Assembly: GCF_030704535.1 (NCBI RefSeq)
Contig: NC_081817.1
Location: forward strand, 26,847,001-26,911,000
DNA from: Vitis vinifera
Lineage: Eukaryota > Streptophyta > Magnoliopsida > Vitales > Vitaceae
Reading direction: 5' to 3'
DNA length: 64,000 nt
Shown: positions 9,126-19,220 of the stretch, piece after piece
How the letters are laid out: each line of letters begins with the position of its first letter
Numbering within the stretch: position 1 is the first letter of the stretch
Made by a program: the position numbers and the translations under genes
Notes under the pieces: generated by a model
What the model was told of the DNA's origin: nothing
What the model saw: the letters and a program-made list of their open reading frames with translations, nothing else
Databases searched by the model: none

Positions 9126-12100
9126 CTCAACAACAGTTCCCAAGTAATCTATGAATGTTGGAATCTTGCCTTTTGCAAACAGTCCATATATATCTGTAAT
9201 CCAACAATAAGAAGTTGAGAATGGGAAAAGAAGAAGGGACAGGGCAGAAATTTCAAAGCTGACATACAATACATAATGAAAAAGCTAAAAATCATTAATG
9301 CTTATTGTAAATAACATAGGTTTCTTCTTGTATGTTTTAACAGGAAGAAGTTAAAGTCACTTATGTTTGTAAATAAGTATCACAACAAAATAAACATTTT
9401 ATATAGGTAACAATTTTTTCCTCCCCTGAAAATGAAATTGGAAACCTACCAGCATCCCACCCCAACACTTTGCTACTTGAACCAAGTATCAAGGGTTATG
9501 ACAAGTGGCAACATAATAAGCATTTAAGACAACTTTTGAGAATCAAGAACCAGGAAGAAATAATCTCGTAGCTAATATAAACAAATCTGAATAAAATTAC
9601 AGCATATAATTTCAAATTAGATAATTAAAATTGTATTTTTGTAATGATGAACCTTAACAAATTTAAAATAAATATATCTTATCAAAGAGTATCATAGTCC
9701 AATGGTAGCAGTGATTGAACCCAACCCACGGTTTTCATTTAATAAAAATTAAGATGGATAAGAACCCAAGCTTTCGATTTTTAACTGAGAAATTCACACA
9801 ACAGAGAGAAAAGAGAGAGAAGAGAGAGAAGCTAAGGACCCTCCATTTGGCACAAAGTAAGAAAACCTTATTTGCTGTTTGATGTGAAGCTCTATGCATT
9901 AAAAAAAGGAAAAACAAATTATAAACTTAATTTAAAAAAAAAAAAAAAAAAACAGCTCTCTAGGTGGCAGGAGAGGTGGGTTTTGGTTCAAATAGCTTAT
10001 ACTGCCTCTGGCATCTGTTCTTGAATTCTCCAACTTTGTCTCCCAAACATGTCCTAATTCCCAACAGCTCATATTGCCACACCTACTCATTAGGGTTTGC
10101 ATCAGTTTCCATTAACATTTAACTTAAAAGAGTTTAAAAATTCAATCAAGGTCAAACAAAATCAACCATCCCACAGAGCAGAAGTTACATAGATATTCGA
10201 GAAAATCAGTCATGTCACAAACTAAGCATCTAATCACACAACAGAAGTTCATAAGTTCAGCTTTCCTCAATCCAACCAGCTTTGAATACATGCTTATAGG
10301 CTTATATAATCTGCTCCTTACCACCTTTAAACAAAACCCTTGAACGAATTAAACCAAAAAACCCAGGAAAAAAAAACAAAAAAAATTAGAAGAAGCACAG
10401 AAAATTAGGATTACAATCAATCAATCCACAGAAAGTGCTAAAAAAACATTAATAAACAAACACCCAACATAAAAACAGCAAGCTTTTATTAAAAGAACAC
10501 AAAAACAAATAAAATAAAAACATACCCACAACTTTATCTTACCTCAAGAACCAAATCCAAGAGCGAAAAAAGAGTTTAAAAATTCAATCAAGGTCAAACA
10601 AAATCAACCATCCCACAGAGCAGAAATTACATAGGTATTCGAGAAAATCACTCATGTCACAAACTAAGCATCTAATCACACAACAGAAGTTCAGAAATTC
10701 AGCTTTCCTCGGGTTCAAAATAAAAACACTAATTAATCGTCAATCTCAAGAGAACCTAAATCCCAAAAATTAGGCCAAAAACCTAAATTATGTGCACTGA
10801 ATTGTTCCAGATGCATGAAATCAATGAAAAAAATTACCAAACAAAAATAGTAATCAGGAAAGACCAAGTAAAGAATACAAAAAAATGTACATATTTATCG
10901 TTCGTTCGTGTGGTCGCCGGAAGAAAAAAACCGGGAATAAAGAACAAAGCTCGAGATTTACAGCTGCGCCTAAAAATTTGCTCTCTTTCATTGCAAAGAA
11001 ACCAACAACAATACAAAAAAAAATAATCATATAAGTTTCGCCTCATATTTTCCTCATTTACCTCAGTTTTCTGAGCAACCAAAGAGAAGCTAAAAGGACT
11101 AGAAAGCGAATCTAACTTGAATAGTGTAAGAGAGCTCATAACAGAGTGGAAATCTCTAAATGAAGGCGAGAACCTGGAGATGAAATCGCTTTATCTGAAG
11201 AAATTTGCGGATCAGTAGTACAGCGACACGCGTGAATCAATTACAGCTTACAAGCTTTCGATTTTTCATTGAGAAATTCACACAACAGAGAGAAAAGAGA
11301 GAGAAGAGAGCGAAGCTAAGGACTCTCTGTGACTCTCTCTCCTTTTGCCCTAACCTGGGTTCCCCAAATTTCAGAGTCGAGTGTTGCGTGGGCTTTATCT
11401 GAAGAAATTTGCGGATCAGTAGTATGGAGACACACGTCAATCGATTACAGCTTACAAGCTTTCGATTTTTCACTGAGAAATTCACACAACAGAGAGAAAA
11501 GAGAGAGAAGAGAAAGAAGCTAAGGACTCTCTGTGACTTCTCTCCTTTTGCCCTAACCTGGTTTCCCCAAATTTCAGAGTCGGGTCTTGCTTGGGTTTTG
11601 CTAACTTGTTTAAGATTTTTGTGTTTATTTATTAAAAGCACAACCCGTGACATGGAGAGGGAGATGGCTGCTGACATGGATGTGGAGGGGTAATTTTGGA
11701 AATGAAATTATAAACAGTACATAGTGCATGAAAAGGATAATTTTTTCGGCAACAGTAGACATATTTTGGGTTATGGAAACTTGGGTTATGAAAAAGCTAT
11801 TAGGCCCAAATGGGCAGGCCAAAACACAGTTTTCCCTATATTGTATCATAAGAAAAAGAAAGGAAAAAAAAAGAGTGGAGGGGGAGGGGGAGAGGTGGGG
11901 GGCTATGTTGTAAACAACAGGGTAGCCTGTGTAAAGTCCCCGGTTTTTACTTAAAGACCTCATTACCCATTAGGAAAAGGGTCAGTGACCTATTATTAAT
12001 AATGCAAAATTACCCAAAGATGGATATTTGAATTTATTTTTATTTTTTTGGAGAATTTAAGAATTGTTGACACAATATAGTGAAACTGCATATACAAATA

Positions 12101-13955
12101 TTGGGGTCATTAGTTCACATGACTTAAGCGATTAAGAACATTGAAGAGGAGATATGTTGCTTGATAAGCCCACCTGTCTACATCTTGAGCAGCCACAGTT
12201 TGTTGCTCATGAGACTTTTTGGAAGACACCTCCAGGGATAAGATTGAGTAATTTAAATTCCATTAACAGAGTTCCTCTCTTTCATTAGCCTTTAGGCCCT
12301 TAGGAATCAAGCTTAAACTCGAAAGATTCTAAAATCTTACTCCCTTCTAACCTCAGGAAATTTTTGAGAGCTTAGGTATCCACAAATATCTTGGTACATT
12401 CTAACAAGTCCTATACCACTTTCCACCATTCAATTTATCCCAAAATAGCATAAATGTCAAGGGGATACAGGAGACCAGAACTAATAAAGGCAATGACATT
12501 AAACGAGAGAAAAAAATATCGAAGCATGATAGAAGAGTTAAATACTTAAACAAGTTAGTGTTGGTATTTTAATTATAGTATTCCATTAATACAGTACCAA
12601 AATACTGGATGCCATATACTTTTGTCTAACAATGGATGGAATAATAGATATACAAGCACAAGAAATATGTTTCACTAACATGAAAATGAAATTTATGAAA
12701 GGTGGCTAGATTCGAGAAATACAAACAGGATAGAACACCTATGAAGCATGAAATATTTTTGAACACAAACTTTAACAAATCCATAACATGAATAAATGTT
12801 TGGAACCACCACACTAGATCAGCAATCTGTAGCTTCTCAATATCATAACTGTTACAGCTATATTCAACTTCTAACCATATAAGCTAAGCCTATGTTTTGT
12901 TTCTGGAAAGTTTTAAGGAAAAAAAAAAGAGCAGAGAAATATAAGAAAAAATTATAAAAGTTTTCTTTTATTTGATTGTCCATTGAAAAGTTGAAGGAAA
13001 GAAACTTAAATTGCTAAAGAATGTAATTTCCACTAACTTTCCTCATTTTTTGTTAAGGAAAATGGACACCACCACCACCCCAACCCTTTTCTTTCATTTT
13101 TCTTTTCTTCATCTTTCGCATGGTACCCAAACATGAGAAAACCATTTTCACTAGCATTTTTTCCTTTCCTTTTCTTATTACTTTCCAAGAACCAAACATA
13201 AGGTAAGTTCATGACACCCTTTCTAACACAACCATTAATAGACGGCTCAAGGTACTTCTAACAGTGAAAGAAGAATTTCACAAATGCTTATAGTAAATTA
13301 CAGAATAAGCCAAAAGTGAAGATAACATCTATTAATACCTGCCTTCTTCATCTTCCAAATTCTGAAGATGTTGTTTTTCATCTTCACTTAAGTCCAATGC
13401 AACTTGGACGTAGGAAAAATTAGAACAAAAAAATAAGCAAGCATTCTTTTCTCAGCATCATCATGCAAAATTTTCCAGCATAGCATAAAAGGAAATCACA
13501 AAGAAAAATAAAAAATTAAAAAATCAGAGAATGGAAATCCATTTTCACCTCCATATAAAATACACCATGAAAAACATTGGAATCTAGTAAAGCTCTAGGT
13601 AAAAGAGGTATTTCAGGCCAATTTAAGAGCTCTATCAGAAATTCAAATGTCCATTCTGAAATAGAAAATTTAAAACCTAATTGAAACTTAACTATGCAAT
13701 CCGAGTACCATAAAAACATTGAAAAAGTCACACAAATACTCGCATAATCTTATCAATCGAAAGGTTATAATACAAGGTGCAAAAGACCAGAATCAGAAAT
13801 AAGTTTCACATTCTACAAAACTTACACTAAAAAGAGAAAGTTAAAAGGTCACAGACAATCGAAAATAACCAGAAAATAAAGGAAAATAAAATAAAAGGGA
13901 CCTGTTTGGCGATAAGTTCTCTCTTAGAGTGGGATGGGAGTTGGGAGACACTCAT
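9126..13955 (-). CDS. Exon-like pieces of an unidentified minus-strand gene (partial model)
   Basis: Four pieces look like exons. The first, 13955-13902, starts with ATG and reads MSVSQLPSHSKRELIAKQ up to a CAG|GTCC donor. The second, about 13402-13339, reads ALDLSEDEKQHLQNLEDEEG up to AG|GTATTA. The third, 12229-12174, reads VSSKKSHEQQTVAAQDVD up to AG|GTGGGC. The fourth, 9193-9126, reads IYGLFAKGKIPTFIDYLG up to GAG|GTATTT, after a TTACAG acceptor. Their charged composition and splice motifs suggest a real gene or a recent remnant. The join from piece 1 to piece 2 is off by one base with the acceptor I can see, the pieces between 12174 and 9193 are missing, and I cannot name the family. Treat the span as a hint, not a finished model. 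Confidence 0.35.
9396..9605. repeat. Duplicated block, copy B
   Basis: Direct-orientation partner of 7558-7773 (landmarks listed there). The spacing between copies is about 1.84 kb. It may reflect an old tandem duplication of a larger unit that has since lost similarity. Confidence 0.8.
9762..9845. repeat. Short copy of the 11.2-11.6 kb repeat block
   Basis: Contains 'agctttcgatttttaactga', then 'gaaattcacacaacagagag' and 'aagctaaggac', the same string as in 11249-11325 and 11457-11530. Only the GA-rich core of about 80 bp is kept here. Confidence 0.8.
10128..10267. repeat. 140-bp direct duplication, copy A
   Basis: Nearly identical to 10571-10710, from 'agagtttaaaaattcaatca' to 'cagctttcctc', with only a handful of substitutions. 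The high identity shows a recent local duplication. It does not code. Confidence 0.9.
10571..10710. repeat. 140-bp direct duplication, copy B
   Basis: Partner of 10128-10267, same orientation, 443 bp downstream. After the shared 'cagctttcctc' the two copies diverge at once, which marks a sharp breakpoint. Confidence 0.9.
11190..11600. repeat. Two tandem copies of a roughly 205-bp block
   Basis: 'tttatctgaagaaatttgcg' starts near 11190 and again near 11395. Each copy continues through 'gcggatcagtagta', 'cacacaacagagagaaaaga', 'aaggactctctgtgac' and 'ccccaaatttcagagtcg'. A third short copy lies at 9762-9845 and a diverged part at 14540-14600. Read on the minus strand the block looks like a promoter or 5' leader with a CT-rich tract, but no transcript can be shown. 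The overlapping open frames on both strands are by-products of the repeat. Confidence 0.85.
11578..11860. repeat. Roughly 280-bp duplicated block, copy A
   Basis: Shared with 14586-14875 in the same orientation. Landmarks are 'ggagatggctgctgacatgg', 'agtgcatgaaaa', 'gacatattttgggttatgga' and 'aaaaagctattaggcccaaa'. About 3.0 kb separates the copies. Along with the 205-bp repeats it shows that 9.7-15 kb arose by several rounds of local duplication. Confidence 0.85.
12889..13203. mobile_element. MITE-like element, about 315 bp
   Basis: The left end 'cctatgttttgtttctggaa' and the right end 'ccaagaaccaaacataagg' are imperfect inverted repeats. The interior is A/T-rich with polypurine and polypyrimidine stretches (for example 'ttcatttttcttttcttcat') and has no coding frame. 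It is probably a non-autonomous DNA transposon within an intron of the putative minus-strand gene. Confidence 0.55.
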
Positions 13956-14026
13956 CTAATATATAGGGAAAGTTGTGTTTTTTTTCCCTCCCTCTGTTTT
14001 ATGGATCTAGGGTCTCTTTGCTTTTG

Positions 14027-14356
14027 TGCCATTTGAATTAAATTTCACAAACCCTAAACCCACGATTTTTTAGCCAGGCTGAAAAATACCACCTTTGCCT
14101 GCAAATCGTGATCAGATTACCAAATAGCATCTTATTGTGCCATTGGAATTAAATTTCACAAACCCTAACCCACGATTTTTGAACCAGGCTCAAATATACC
14201 ACATTTGCCTGGAAGTTGTGGTCAGATTACCAAATAGCATCTTATTGTGCCATTGGAATTAAATTTCTAAAACCCTAAACCCACGATTTTTGAGCCAGCC
14301 AGAAAAATACCACCTTTGCTTGCAAATCGTAATCAGATTACGAAATAGCATCTTAT
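14027..14356. repeat. Three tandem copies of a roughly 111-bp unit, each with a telo-box
   Basis: Units start at 14027, 14138 and 14248 with 'tgccatttgaattaaatttc' or a close variant and end in 'aaatagcatcttat'. Each unit carries an AAACCCTAA(A)CCC telo-box-like string (near 14045, 14159 and 14272). The array lies 70-400 bp upstream of the ATG at 13955 of the putative minus-strand gene, so it may be promoter material. Telo-boxes are known in promoters of plant growth and replication genes; a role here is inference. Confidence 0.85.
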
Positions 14357-14585
14357 GTTTTAAAAAAAAAAAAAATCAAAAAGCTTGGACAGCTCGTCAA
14401 CAATGCAAAACAACATTTACCCCAAATTTTTTCTCAACAGCCAAACAAATTGTTAAATGGAAACTCACCTGCGATTACTCCAAAAGGAAGACGAAGCTCC
14501 ACCGCCGATTCCAGAAACGACCCATGAAAATGCAGGCAAAAGGAGAGACTAGGGCAAAAAGCGAGGAAGTCAGAGCGTTTCCCCA

Positions 14586-14875
14586 AATTTTTGAGTCGGG
14601 TCGTGGGTTTTGCAAATGCTAACTCTAAAGCTTAATATTTTTGTGTTCCATTATTAAAAACACAACTTCCCGTGCTTACACGGATAAGGAGATGGCTGCT
14701 GACATGGAAGGCTGGAGGGGTAACTTTGGAAATTAAATTATAAACAGTGGATAGTGCATGAAAATTATATTTTTTTTGGGAACGGTGGACATATTTTGGG
14801 TTATGGAAAGTTGGGTTATGAAAAAGCTATTAGGCCCAAATGGGCGGGCCAAAACACAGTTTTCCCTTTTCCTTA
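14586..14875. repeat. Roughly 280-bp duplicated block, copy B
   Basis: Partner of 11578-11860. Its right edge abuts the resistance-gene fragment, whose open frame continues for some 45 residues into this block and picks up meaningless sequence (CVLARPFGPN). This shows that the fragment was joined to the block by rearrangement. Confidence 0.85.
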
Positions 14876-15245
14876 ACCTTAGCCTAAACAAAGCAGTATC
14901 CACAAAACAAGTACAAAAAGTAGGGATAAGGCTGCGTGCATTACTTGTGGTGGATTGAGATCGCCCCTTCGTGCGTGTCAAAGCTTGAAAATCGTCCCAC
15001 ATGTTGTCCACCACATACATCAAGCGGTAGGCCTCATCTAGCCAGATTTTGACTAACGGTTTTGACATCTGCTTGTTCTCGGCGTTATTCATCACTCCAA
15101 CAATGCGCACTTGCAACTTCCTCAGTTTCTCGAGCTCAGTTTGAAAATGATTTTGGCGTGCAAACTCATCCACATCAGAGGAGGTCAACATGCCAAACAA
15201 CACCCCAGAGGAAGAATAAAGAGCAGCACCTCCGACAGCTTCCAT
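14876..15245 (-). pseudogene. CC-NBS-LRR resistance-gene fragment, N-terminal coiled-coil domain only
   Basis: The ATG at 15245 begins MEAVGGAALYSSSGVLFGML. It continues with FARQNHFQTELEKLRKLQVR, MNNAENKQM, LVKIWLDEAYRLMYVVDNMW and NARSLIPTFCTCF, the order of the Rx-type N-terminal domain of grape-like CNL immune receptors (RPP13-like). A full receptor has about 900-1400 residues with NB-ARC and LRR domains; here everything after about 120 residues is lost and the frame runs into repeat sequence. The EDVID-like motif is degenerate (VVDNMWDDF, where family members have something like VEDILDEF). A frame upstream of this Met is also open but translates a (GA)n repeat and is less likely. It could be a relic or a CC-only transcript; relic is more likely because of the fused repeat. 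Confidence 0.8.
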
Positions 15246-15270
15246 TCTTGATTTCAGGAGATGGAAGAGA

Positions 15271-15294
15271 TGCAGAGAGAGAGAGAGAGAGAGA
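15271..15294. repeat. (GA)n microsatellite
   Basis: A GA dinucleotide run about 30 bp upstream of the CC-domain start codon, read as (CT)n on the gene strand. CT-rich leaders are common in plant 5' UTRs; nothing more can be said. Confidence 0.85.
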
Positions 15295-15370
15295 TGGAAG
15301 GCGGAAGGCGTGCACAAGCGAACTAGAAAAGATGTAGGTATCTCGTGAAAGCTTCAGCAACTTAAAAGGC

Positions 15371-16170
15371 GATGTTTGGTTTGTGGGGAATAGGAAGTGG
15401 GAATGATAATCACATTTTTTGAATAAATTGTCTTTAAAGATAATTTTTATTTTTATTTTATTAAAAAATTATAATTTCAATTTTATATAATATAAAATAA
15501 ATTTAATTTCAAATCTTATTAAAAATAAAAATAATTTTATAATTATAAATAAATTAAAGAATAAATAGTTTTTAACAAAATATTAATAGTAATATAATAA
15601 TAAAATCATAAATTATATATTTGTATAAATATTATAAAAAGAAATTGGACACTAACATCTTATAAAAGAATAATAAATTTATTTTATTAAAAATAAAAAA
15701 ATTAAAATTAATAATTGTCAATATTATTTTTAAAAATTATTAAGTTTATAACTTTGTTTTTAAAAATTACTTCTCAGTAACAACAATCAAACAATTATAT
15801 TGATTTTTGAAAATAATTTTGTTTTTAACTTCCGAGCCCTACTAATTTTTTATTATTTAGTAAAAGAACTCTCAAAATATTAGTTTTCTAAATTAAAATA
15901 AAATATTACATTAAACTTTGTGCATAATATGGGAGTTTAAAAAAAAAAGAATGAGAATAAAATATTATTTTAAATTATATGTATGGATATTATTATCAAT
16001 TTATTTTTATTTTTCTTTTATTACTTAATATTTAAATGAAAATAAATAATCATTCAATCTTATATTCTTATATATTTCCAAACACAAAAGAATCGAATCA
16101 CCAAACTTATTACTATTCAATGAAAAATAAGAATTTTCATTCCCATTTATTATTCTCATACACCAAACAT
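15371..16170. mobile_element. Roughly 800-bp AT-rich element with terminal inverted repeats
   Basis: The left end 'gatgtttggtttgtgg' with 'agtgggaatgataatc' inside it is an inverted match of the right end 'aaaattcttattttt'/'tcattcccattta'/'acaccaaacatgac'. The body is more than 80% A/T by eye, without a supported frame. This looks like a decayed non-autonomous DNA transposon. The gypsy element beginning near 16206 sits right beside it. Confidence 0.55.
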
Positions 16171-16205
16171 GACTTAAATTAAAATCATAGCACACCAAAC
16201 ATGAC
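16169..16205. repeat. Target site of the gypsy insertion, within a 32-bp tandem duplication
   Basis: 'accaaacatgac' is present at 16162-16173 and again at 16194-16205. The tail 'taaattaaaatcata' follows the first copy directly, but follows the second only at 23452, beyond the retrotransposon. The pre-insertion site was therefore most likely two tandem 32-bp units, cut in the second one. ATGAC (perhaps ATGACC) is found on both sides (16201-16205 and 23447-23451) as the target-site duplication. Confidence 0.65.
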
Positions 16206-16630
16206 CCCAAAATTTATCACAATTTTATTTTTATATTAATTTTAAATCCTAATTATATGTGTTTTTTTTTTCTCCACTCACCTTTTAATTTTTTAGTTTT
16301 CATTATTTCATAAATTATTTTTTTATTTTATATTTTTATTTATTCATTTTATTTGTTGTTATTATTATTATTATTATTATTATATTATATTATATTATTA
16401 TTTTTTTATTTTTTTTATTTTTTTTATTTTTTTTATTTTTCCTTTCATTTTTCCTTTCTTCTCTCTCTTCCACTTCACCAACCCCCAATCACCCCCACAT
16501 GGCATGCCCCTCTCATTTCTTCAATGTCTTCTTCTCTTTATTTTTTTATTATTTTTTTCTCTCCTACTCACTCTCATTTCTTTTCCTTTTGCCCCCCACA
16601 CCACGTGACATGCCCCTCCTCATTTCTCTT

Positions 16631-16661
<31 letters not shown>

Positions 16662-17074
16662 AACAGTGCTTCCCTTTTCTCCATTCCTCTTCTTCTTCCC
16701 ACAGCCAGCCCTCCATTTTTCCTTCTCTTCCTCCTCCATTCTCCATTTTTTTTTCTTTTTTAGTTTTTCTCCTTCTGTTTTCCCAAGAGGGCCGACCCCA
16801 TTTTATTTTTTATTTATTATTTATTCTTTATTATTTATTATTTCCTTTTTCTTCTTCCCCAAAAACACCCGGCAGTCGGCTTCCCCATTTCTCTTTCATT
16901 TTTATTTTTTTATTTTTTTTTTATTTCAATTTATTTTATTTTATTTGTTTTTCCCAAAAAACCATCCACTACTGCCTTCAAGATCACCGATCAGGCGCCG
17001 TCGATGAGCCCCAATTCGCAGGCGACCTCCTCTCTTTTCCCCTCATTCTCTCACTTCCCGTATCACTCATTTTC

Positions 17075-17134
<60 letters not shown>

Positions 17135-17498
17135 TTTTCTTTATTTTTCTTCATTTGGTTTTGATTTGGTTTTAATAGCAGTTGTAGTTTATGAAATTTG
17201 AATTATTGGATTAATATGTAATTTGGGTTAATTTGATGGATTATTTTGAAATTTGTTAATTTGGGTTTGTGGTTTTATTGTATTTGGTGATTAATTTGGG
17301 ATATTTGGATTATATCAATTGCATATTATTTATTTGGACTTAGACCTATTGTTAATTGGTTATTTGTTTAGGCTTATTGGATTGAGTTTAATATATTGTT
17401 TCATTTGACTATGTATATTATTAATGTGAGTTTGTTAATTGATATGAATTTTGGGCCCACAATGTGGGTGAGATTCGTTGGATGATTTGAATATTTGA
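16206..17498 (+). other. 5' portion of the left LTR (or extra insertion) with simple repeats
   Basis: This 1.3-kb stretch holds (TTA)n at about 16361-16384, an uninterrupted run of 27 C at 16631-16657, CT-rich stretches, and (ATT)n at about 17076-17132. The pyrimidine-rich open frames here are artefacts of the repeats. It would make the left LTR about 3 kb if it belongs to it. It is absent from the right LTR. Confidence 0.5.
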
Positions 17499-19199
17499 TG
17501 TGGGCTTGACCAATTCGAACTATTTAATTTGGACATGGGACAATTGTGATGTATATTAAATTAGGTTTGAATTATGAGATATTAAATTTATGTCTAATTG
17601 AATTTATTTTAGTTTATCATGTTTTAGGTTTGATTAATTGAACTTATATTTTGACTATTAATTTGGAAACTTTAAGTTAGGATCTGAGATATGTAAGATA
17701 TTTTTGTTGAACTATATTAGTTAATTTGGGTATATTTTTTTAATCGGTGAAATTTATTGGGCTAATTTGAAGTTTGAATTTGGGTTTGAATATCCATTGT
17801 GAATTTTATACATTTTTAAATATTTACATTTGTATTGTTTTTGCTTTTGCATGGGCTCATTCTACAATCTTATTGGCTGAGTACGAATTGATGACACGTG
17901 GAGTTTGTTGTAAGTTTATTTGGGTACATATTTTATTTCTTACTTTTATTTGGTTTTATTTTTATTAGTTCTTATAAATATTCGTTCGTATATATTTATT
18001 GAGTGTGTATAGAATTGGACATCGAACAAACTAGAAATTTTGTTTAAATGAGAGGAAGAATTCAATAAATGTATTTTGATAAAACAATAATTTTAAAATA
18101 TTATTTTTAATAAAAGAAAGTTTTTTTTATCATTTATAAAAATTCATAAAAATGTATTTAGAAAAATCCAAAATAGAATTCGAAAAATTGTTTTTAATAA
18201 CATTGTCCGAAAATTTCTTTGTTTAACAAAAATTGTCCAAAATTTGTTTTGTAAATAAAGTTATCCCAAAAATTAATTTTTAATAAAATTGTCTAAAAAT
18301 ATTTTTTCAAATGAATTATTTTTCTTTAATTAAAATAGGAGTAAAAGTGTTTTTCAGAAATAGAGGATTTAAATCTTTGTTTTTCTTTTATTAATTGAAA
18401 TTTCTTTTGCAAATAAAGTTATGTCATTTTAAATAATTTGTAAAAATCACTTTTTTAAATGAAAATGAATCTAAATACTTTTGTAAATAAAATTGTAAAA
18501 ATTCATTATTTTCTAGTAAAAGCAAGTAAAAATAATTTATGTGCCCAAATTAAAATTTCGTAATAAGTTCTTTTGATACAATAAGTGTAAATAGTTTTTT
18601 TGAAAATTGAATACAAATGAAATTGAGAAAATAAACTGATTATTTTTTGTAAGTAAATAAATTAAAATCATCAATTCAAAATCATTTTTTATAAAATCCT
18701 TTGAAATTTCTTGGAAACTATTTTTTTTTTATTTAGTTCAATAAATCATTTTTTGCATAATTCTCTTGTCATTTATTTTGTGTATTTTTGTAATTAGATT
18801 TCATCATTATCTTTTATATGTATTGATTTTCACCATAATTTGTACATTGATTATTTTTCTTGGTATCCATAATTAATTAATTAATTACCACAATTTCCTT
18901 AATTTGTTTAGTAAATGTCGTATGTATACGGGCTTAGAGGGGTGCTACAGCTCACCATCGTACCTTCCCAATAAGTAACCTGACCCCCAGACCCAAACTT
19001 AGTTTTTTATAGACCTATTTTTCCTTCAGGAGTCACACTTAGGGTTTTCTTTCTTATTTTGTCTTTCCCTTAAAAAAAATAAAACAAAAATAAGTGGTTA
19101 CTCCAAGTCTTTTTCTAAAAATCACATTTTCACCCAATAAAATAAAAAACGAGTTTCGTCATCGAGTAGGAACGTATCAAGCAAAATACGGGGTCCACA
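17499..19199 (+). repeat. Left LTR (shared part)
   Basis: Begins TGTGGGCTTGACCAATTC and ends GGGGTCCACA. It matches 21748-23446 almost throughout, including the motif 'cgggcttagaggggtgctac', which I associate with grape gypsy LTRs. The short open frame at 17774-17968 has an equivalent in the other LTR and is not a gene. Confidence 0.85.
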
Positions 19200-19220
19200 A
19201 AATAGCGACTCCACTGGGCA
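19200..19220 (+). other. Primer-binding site
   Basis: AAATAGCGACTCCACTGGGC directly follows the LTR end. This is the position where a host tRNA 3' end primes minus-strand DNA synthesis. The matching tRNA was not determined. Confidence 0.6.

Noticed and set aside
11205..11963. Open frames on both strands, up to 146 codons
   Set aside because: They come from the tandem GA-rich repeat block and repeat themselves; no conserved domain.
16353..17201. Open frames up to 221 codons, rich in F, S, P and Y
   Set aside because: Translations of (TTA)n, poly-C and CT-rich tracts in the retrotransposon LTR.
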